This document shows positions 59,977 through 64,000 of a stretch of DNA of 64,000 nt, piece by piece. How positions within the stretch are numbered: the stretch's first letter is position 1; every line of letters begins with the position of its first letter. Origin of the DNA: Pseudomonas cichorii (lineage in GTDB: Bacteria; Pseudomonadota; Gammaproteobacteria; Pseudomonadales; Pseudomonadaceae); assembly GCF_018343775.1 (NCBI RefSeq), contig NZ_CP074349.1, positions 982,001 to 1,046,000 on the forward strand, read 5' to 3'. The notes under the pieces were generated by a model that saw nothing but the letters and a program-made list of their open reading frames with translations, was not told the DNA's origin and ran no database searches. A program made the translations under genes and the position numbers.

Positions 59977-59994
59977 AAATATCAGACTCTGCCG

Positions 59995-60798
59995 TCAATG
60001 AAATGCACTGCTGGGCGGTAACTGACTCAGCCTCTCCACCACCTTGAGGCGTTGTACAGGGTCGTTACTCAGCAGCAGTGCATGTTCCAGATCGAAGCGT
60101 TCTGCCTGCGGGCATTCGAGGGTTTGATACAGGCTGGCGCGGGCCAGGTGATCGTGACTGGTGGCCTGGCCCAGTTCGACGATCCGGTCGGCATCCTTGA
60201 GTGATGCCATGAAGTCGTCATTGACCAGATGCAGATGCCGCAGGTTGCGTGACATGCGCTGCAACATACCCAGTGGCGTGGCCTTTACCATGTGCTCGAC
60301 TTGCAATTGCATGTCTGGCCCGAATTGGCGCACCAGCAGTTCGCGGCAATCCTTGGGGTACAGCCGACGTCCACTGCAAGGGTCCAGCAGGTGATCGGCG
60401 CCGGGTACGCGCAGCAGGAAATGCCCGGGGAAGTTGACGCCTTCCAGTGTGATGCCCAGGCGCCTGGCCAGTTCCATGGCGATCAATGCAATGCCCAGCG
60501 GCTGGCCCTGGCGACGTTGCAGGATCCTGTGCAGCAGGGCCGACTCCGGTTTGGGAGGGTTCCAGTCGTCCTGCTTGAAACCCAGACTGTTGAGCTGGCG
60601 CAGCAAGGGCTGAGCCAGTTCACTGGCAGGCAAGACCGGCAGCGCCGTATTGAGTTGGCGCTGCAACTGATCGACCTCTTCTGTTACCTGATGAGGCAGA
60701 AACCGTGAGTCATGTTCGGCCGAAATCCATAACGCGGCCTCGAACACCGAGGGCGGTGTACGCTGCAGGCACGCCAGGCAGTTCTGTCGTGGAGTCAT
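59995..60798 (-). CDS. SirB1/transglutaminase-like TPR protein
   Basis: A 267-residue protein of the SirB1 (YchA) family. The N-terminal transglutaminase-like region has RRQGQPLGIALIAMELARRLGI and VNFPGHFLLRVPG with conserved His; the C-terminal part has TPR-like helices. The catalytic Cys of true transglutaminases is absent from the LGIALI position, as is normal in this family. Function unknown. Confidence 0.85.
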   Translation of the reverse strand: MTPRQNCLACLQRTPPSVFEAALWISAEHDSRFLPHQVTEEVDQLQRQLNTALPVLPASELAQPLLRQLNSLGFKQDDWNPPKPESALLHRILQRRQGQPLGIALIAMELARRLGITLEGVNFPGHFLLRVPGADHLLDPCSGRRLYPKDCRELLVRQFGPDMQLQVEHMVKATPLGMLQRMSRNLRHLHLVNDDFMASLKDADRIVELGQATSHDHLARASLYQTLECPQAERFDLEHALLLSNDPVQRLKVVERLSQLPPSSAFH

Positions 60799-60965
60799 TG
60801 GCCACTCCGTGTGGGCTCGTTCGTCTTAAACACTCACAACCATGATTCTTTTAAACCTGGCTGCGGGTTTCGTCCAGCGGTGCTTGCATATGCCTGAATG
60901 GTCAGTTGCTTTCCTCGGTAGCGCCTATACTCGCTTTATTAACAAGAACCGGGGAGCACTATTCA

Positions 60966-61988
60966 ATGTTTGCTCTCATGCAACGGTCACGTACCGAAGC
61001 TCTTCATCTGGTCTGCGATCCGCAGACAGGTCTCAAGGCTGTCATCGCGATTCATAGCAGCCGCCTGGGGCCAGCTCTGGGTGGATGTCGTTATATGGCC
61101 TATCCAGATGAAGATAGCGCCATCGAAGATGCTATTCATTTGGCAAGAAGTATGAGCTACAAGGCGGTTCTTGCCGGTTTGCCGCTGGGGGGCGGCAAGG
61201 CGGTGATCATGCGGCCTTCACACATTTACAGCCGCGCTGCCATCTTTGAATCCTTTGGCCGTTTTATTGAAACCCTGGATGGTCGCTATATCACGGCAGT
61301 GGATAGCGGCACTTCCAGCGAAGACATGGATTGCGTGGCCATGCACACCCGGCATGTCACCAGCACCAGCGAATCCGGAGATCCATCACCCTATACCGCC
61401 ATGGGCGTTTTCGCCGGTATTCGCACCACGGCCATGGCGCGTCTGGGCAGCGACAATCTTGAAGGCCTGCGCGTGGCGATTCAGGGCCTGGGCCATGTGG
61501 GTTATGCGCTGGCGGAAATGCTGCATGCAGCAGGTGCCGATCTGCTGGTCAGCGATATGGACAGCGGCAAGGTGCAACTGGCCATGGAACAGTTCGGTGC
61601 CCATCCCATCGCGTGCGAGGCCTTGATGAGCACGCCTTGCGACATTCTGGCGCCTTGCGCCCTTGGCAACGCTCTCAATTGCCAGAGTGTGCCGCAACTG
61701 CGCTGCGCGGCAGTGGCTGGTGCCGCCAATAACCAATTGAGCAGCTTGCAGGTCGCCGAGCAACTGGAAGCTCGCGGCATTCTTTATGCGCCGGACTATG
61801 TCATCAACTCCGGCGGCCTCATTTATGTAGCCCTCAAACATAAAGGAGAAAATCAGAACGCTATCACCGCGCATCTTTTACGAATCGGGCTACGATTGAC
61901 GGAGGTGTATGCCCATTCACAGGCCGAAAAACGCTCACCCGCGTGTATCGCCGATGCGTTGGCAGAGCGCCTGCTGAATGTCGAATGA
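60966..61988 (+). CDS. ldh: Leucine dehydrogenase
   Basis: Oxidatively deaminates leucine, valine and isoleucine with NAD. The 340-residue protein has the catalytic Lys in GLPLGGGKAVI, SGTSSEDMD and the nucleotide motif VAIQGLGHVGYALAEML. ATG 60966 chosen with GGGGAGC upstream; a longer frame exists. It begins the ldh-pdhA-pdhB catabolic unit. Confidence 0.93.
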   Translation: MFALMQRSRTEALHLVCDPQTGLKAVIAIHSSRLGPALGGCRYMAYPDEDSAIEDAIHLARSMSYKAVLAGLPLGGGKAVIMRPSHIYSRAAIFESFGRFIETLDGRYITAVDSGTSSEDMDCVAMHTRHVTSTSESGDPSPYTAMGVFAGIRTTAMARLGSDNLEGLRVAIQGLGHVGYALAEMLHAAGADLLVSDMDSGKVQLAMEQFGAHPIACEALMSTPCDILAPCALGNALNCQSVPQLRCAAVAGAANNQLSSLQVAEQLEARGILYAPDYVINSGGLIYVALKHKGENQNAITAHLLRIGLRLTEVYAHSQAEKRSPACIADALAERLLNVE

Positions 61989-62082
61989 TGGCCCACCATC
62001 CCGGAGCCGTTCGACCTGATCTTCGCCGCCAAAAGCAGCGATTCATGATCACCACGCATACCCCGCGTGACTGGAGTAGCGA

Positions 62083-63180
62083 ATGTCTAACAAGATCAAG
62101 CTTGCGTATACCCGTTACCTGGCCCCCGACGGTCGCTTGACCGGAGAGCTTCCCCCTTGGGCCGATGACTTCAACCTGCTGACACGCCTTTATCGGCAAA
62201 TGGTCCTTACCCGTCTGTTCGACCAGAAAGCCGTCGCCCTGCAACGCACCGGCCGTATCGGCACTTACGCGCCGACCCTTGGCCAGGAAGCCATCGGTGT
62301 CGCCATTGGCAGCCTGATGCATCCCGAAGACGTACTGGTTCCCTATTACCGTGACACCGCCGTACAACTGATGCGTGGCGTGCGCATGGAAGAAATCCTT
62401 CTTTACTGGGGCGGAGACGAGCGAGGCAGTGCCTATGCCGAGCCTGCTGTGGCCCAGGACTTTCCCCTGTGCGTGCCGATTGCGACCCAGGCCCTGCATG
62501 CCTGCGGCGTGGCCAGCGCGTTCAAGATCCGGGGCGAGCATCGCGTGGCCGTCACCACCTGTGGCGATGGCGCGACCAGCAAGGGCGACTTTCTCGAAGC
62601 CCTCAATGTCGCGGGCGCCTGGCAATTGCCGGTGGTGTTTGTCGTCAACAATAACCAATGGGCGATTTCCGTTCCCCGGCGCATCCAGTGCGGCGCGCCG
62701 ACCCTGGCTCAGAAGGCCATCGGAGCGGGTTTCCATGGCGAACAAGTCGACGGCAACGACATAGTCGCTGTCTACGACCGCATGCAGATTGCCCTCGAAC
62801 GGGCACGCAAAGGTAAAGGTCCGGTGTTGCTCGAATGCCTGAGCTATCGACTGGGCGACCACACCACCGCCGACGATGCGACTCGCTACCGTTCCGGCGA
62901 AGAGGTCAAGCAGGCCTGGCTGGAAGAGCCCGTCAAACGGCTGCAATCCTATATGGTCAGCCAGGGTGTGTGGGATGAAGGACGCGAGCAGACGCTGATC
63001 AGCGAGTGCCAGGGCCTGGTGCAAATCGCGGTGGACGTGTTTGAAAGCACCGGCACTCAGTCTCCCGAGTCCGTCATGCAACATGTCTACGCCAAATGGC
63101 CTGACGCGCTGGCGGAGCAGCATGAGTGGTTCATGGAGCGTGCTGCACGTCGTGCCGGAGGTGATCATCATGGCCAATGA
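62083..63180 (+). CDS. pdhA: Branched-chain 2-oxoacid/pyruvate dehydrogenase E1 alpha subunit
   Basis: The thiamine-diphosphate-binding alpha subunit of the E1 component. The 365-residue protein has the TPP/Mg2+ motif GDGATSKGDFLEALN...VVNNN and LGDHTTADDATRYR, the phosphorylation-loop-like region. It is shorter than P. putida BkdA1 (about 410) and more like PdhA-type. Behind a leucine dehydrogenase, it probably acts on branched 2-oxoacids such as 2-oxoisocaproate. It overlaps pdhB by 11 bp. Confidence 0.92.
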   Translation: MSNKIKLAYTRYLAPDGRLTGELPPWADDFNLLTRLYRQMVLTRLFDQKAVALQRTGRIGTYAPTLGQEAIGVAIGSLMHPEDVLVPYYRDTAVQLMRGVRMEEILLYWGGDERGSAYAEPAVAQDFPLCVPIATQALHACGVASAFKIRGEHRVAVTTCGDGATSKGDFLEALNVAGAWQLPVVFVVNNNQWAISVPRRIQCGAPTLAQKAIGAGFHGEQVDGNDIVAVYDRMQIALERARKGKGPVLLECLSYRLGDHTTADDATRYRSGEEVKQAWLEEPVKRLQSYMVSQGVWDEGREQTLISECQGLVQIAVDVFESTGTQSPESVMQHVYAKWPDALAEQHEWFMERAARRAGGDHHGQ

Positions 63181-64000
63181 AAAAGTCAGCTTGCTGGAAG
63201 CCGTGAACCTGGCGATGCACCGGGCCATGGCCGAAGACGAAAACGTCGTGGTGCTGGGCGAAGACGTCGGCGTGAATGGCGGTGTGTTCCGCGCGACTCA
63301 GGGGCTGCGTGACAGCTTCGGCTTCAAGCGGGTGATCGATTCGCCTCTGGCGGAAACCATGCTCGGCGGTCTGGTGGTCGGCATGGCGGCACAGGGTTTG
63401 AAGCCAGTGGTGGAAATCCAGTTCATGGGTTTCATCTATGCTGCCATGGAGCATCTGGTTTCCCATGCCAGCCGCATCCGCAATCGCACCCGTGGGCGCC
63501 TTTCCTGCCCGATGGTGCTGCGCACGCCCATGGGCGCGGGGATTCGTGCTCCCGAGCATCACAGCGAAAGCACCGAAGCCATGTTCGCTCACGTACCAGG
63601 CTTGCGAGTCGTCATCCCTTCCTCACCCGCCCGCGCCTATGGATTGTTGCTGGCGGCCATCGACGATCCCGATCCGGTGATCTTCCTGGAGCCGACCCGG
63701 CTCTATCGCATGAATCCGCAACCCTTGATCGACGACGGCAAGCGTTTGCCGCTCGATAGCTGTTTCACCTTGCGTGAAGGCAGCGACATTACCCTGATCA
63801 GTTGGGGCGCCAGTGTGCATGAAACCCTGCAGGCAGCCAGTGCGCTGGCCGAGCGCGGTGTTTCGGCAGAAGTCATCGATGTGGCCTGCGTCAAACCCCT
63901 GGACCTCGACACCCTTGAAGCCTCCGTACGCAAGACCGGGCGCTGCGTGATCATCCACGAAGCACCGCGTTCATGTGCCGTCGGTTCTGAAATCGCCGCC
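63170..64000 (+). CDS. pdhB: 2-oxoacid dehydrogenase E1 beta subunit (partial)
   Basis: The E1 beta subunit pairs with the alpha subunit to form the active site. The frame is open to the window edge with about 277 residues visible. It has VVLGEDVGVNGGVF, DSPLAETMLGGLVVGMA and APEHHSEST; the C-terminus and the E2 gene expected next lie beyond the right edge. The ATG overlaps the end of pdhA. Confidence 0.95.
   Translation, partial: MANEKVSLLEAVNLAMHRAMAEDENVVVLGEDVGVNGGVFRATQGLRDSFGFKRVIDSPLAETMLGGLVVGMAAQGLKPVVEIQFMGFIYAAMEHLVSHASRIRNRTRGRLSCPMVLRTPMGAGIRAPEHHSESTEAMFAHVPGLRVVIPSSPARAYGLLLAAIDDPDPVIFLEPTRLYRMNPQPLIDDGKRLPLDSCFTLREGSDITLISWGASVHETLQAASALAERGVSAEVIDVACVKPLDLDTLEASVRKTGRCVIIHEAPRSCAVGSEIAA

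Overview
This window is a contiguous piece of a Pseudomonas chromosome. The gene orders hemA-prfA-prmC-moeB-murI, uraA-upp/hpt, folM-DUF1244-HopJ, ldh-pdhA-pdhB and AlkK-DUF1302-DUF1329-LuxR are all typical of that genus. A HopJ-family gene and frequent extragenic palindromes built on GCGAATGAATTCGC suggest the P. syringae group or a close relative; that placement is inference. Coding density is high, GC content is moderate to high, and most genes look like core genome. I see no rRNA, tRNA, CRISPR array, insertion sequence, integrase or prophage.

Layout. 1-2.3 kb: lolB (cut by the window edge) and a TPR lipoprotein, both leftward. 2.5-7.3 kb: hemA-prfA-prmC-moeB-murI, with overlapping or abutting genes (haem synthesis, translation termination, cofactor and cell-wall precursors). 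7.4-7.9 kb: a PagL lipid A deacylase. 8.0-18.0 kb: twelve leftward genes in two transcription units that look like a light or singlet-oxygen response. They encode a YkgJ-like protein, DUF2878, a CFA-synthase-like methyltransferase, DUF1365, an FAD amine oxidase, an SDR, an NTF2-like protein, photolyase, a MerR/LitR-like regulator and DUF523-DUF1722, then a Trp-rich protein and a renalase-like FAD enzyme. Their promoters carry TGTACA-N12-TGTACA operators. 18.3-20.3 kb: a TIGR01777 epimerase and hemH. 20.3-24 kb: uracil and purine salvage and two small conserved genes. 24-28.2 kb: an amino-acid ABC permease and binding protein (no ATPase), homocysteine methyltransferase and malate:quinone oxidoreductase. 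28.2-37.4 kb: mixed housekeeping genes and small proteins, including a GDT1 manganese exporter behind a yybP-ykoY riboswitch. 37.5-45.9 kb: acyl-CoA ligase, DUF1302, DUF1329 and a MalT/AlkS-like regulator. 46-52.7 kb: OmpA-like lipoprotein, acyltransferase, pta, DUF3565, SlyD, glutathione peroxidase, glycosyltransferase. 52.7-53.6 kb: a small AT-rich accessory patch with a 24-bp inverted repeat and an orphan protein. 53.6-60.8 kb: cysZ, trxB, HopJ/DUF1244/folM, a monooxygenase-like protein, a PilZ-like protein, a MioC-like flavodoxin, an orphan gene and a SirB1-like protein. 61-64 kb: ldh-pdhA-pdhB, a branched-chain amino acid catabolic operon that runs off the edge.

The most interesting system is the 8-18 kb unit. 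The regulator lies inside the operon it probably represses. It is CarH/LitR-like but lacks the usual cobalamin Trp-x9-Glu-His motif. The CFA-like enzyme has lost two of the bicarbonate-binding residues of true cyclopropane synthases. Together with DUF1365, an FAD desaturase-like enzyme, an SDR and photolyase, this points to a light-induced membrane fatty-acid modification pathway (of the furan fatty acid type) coupled to DNA repair.
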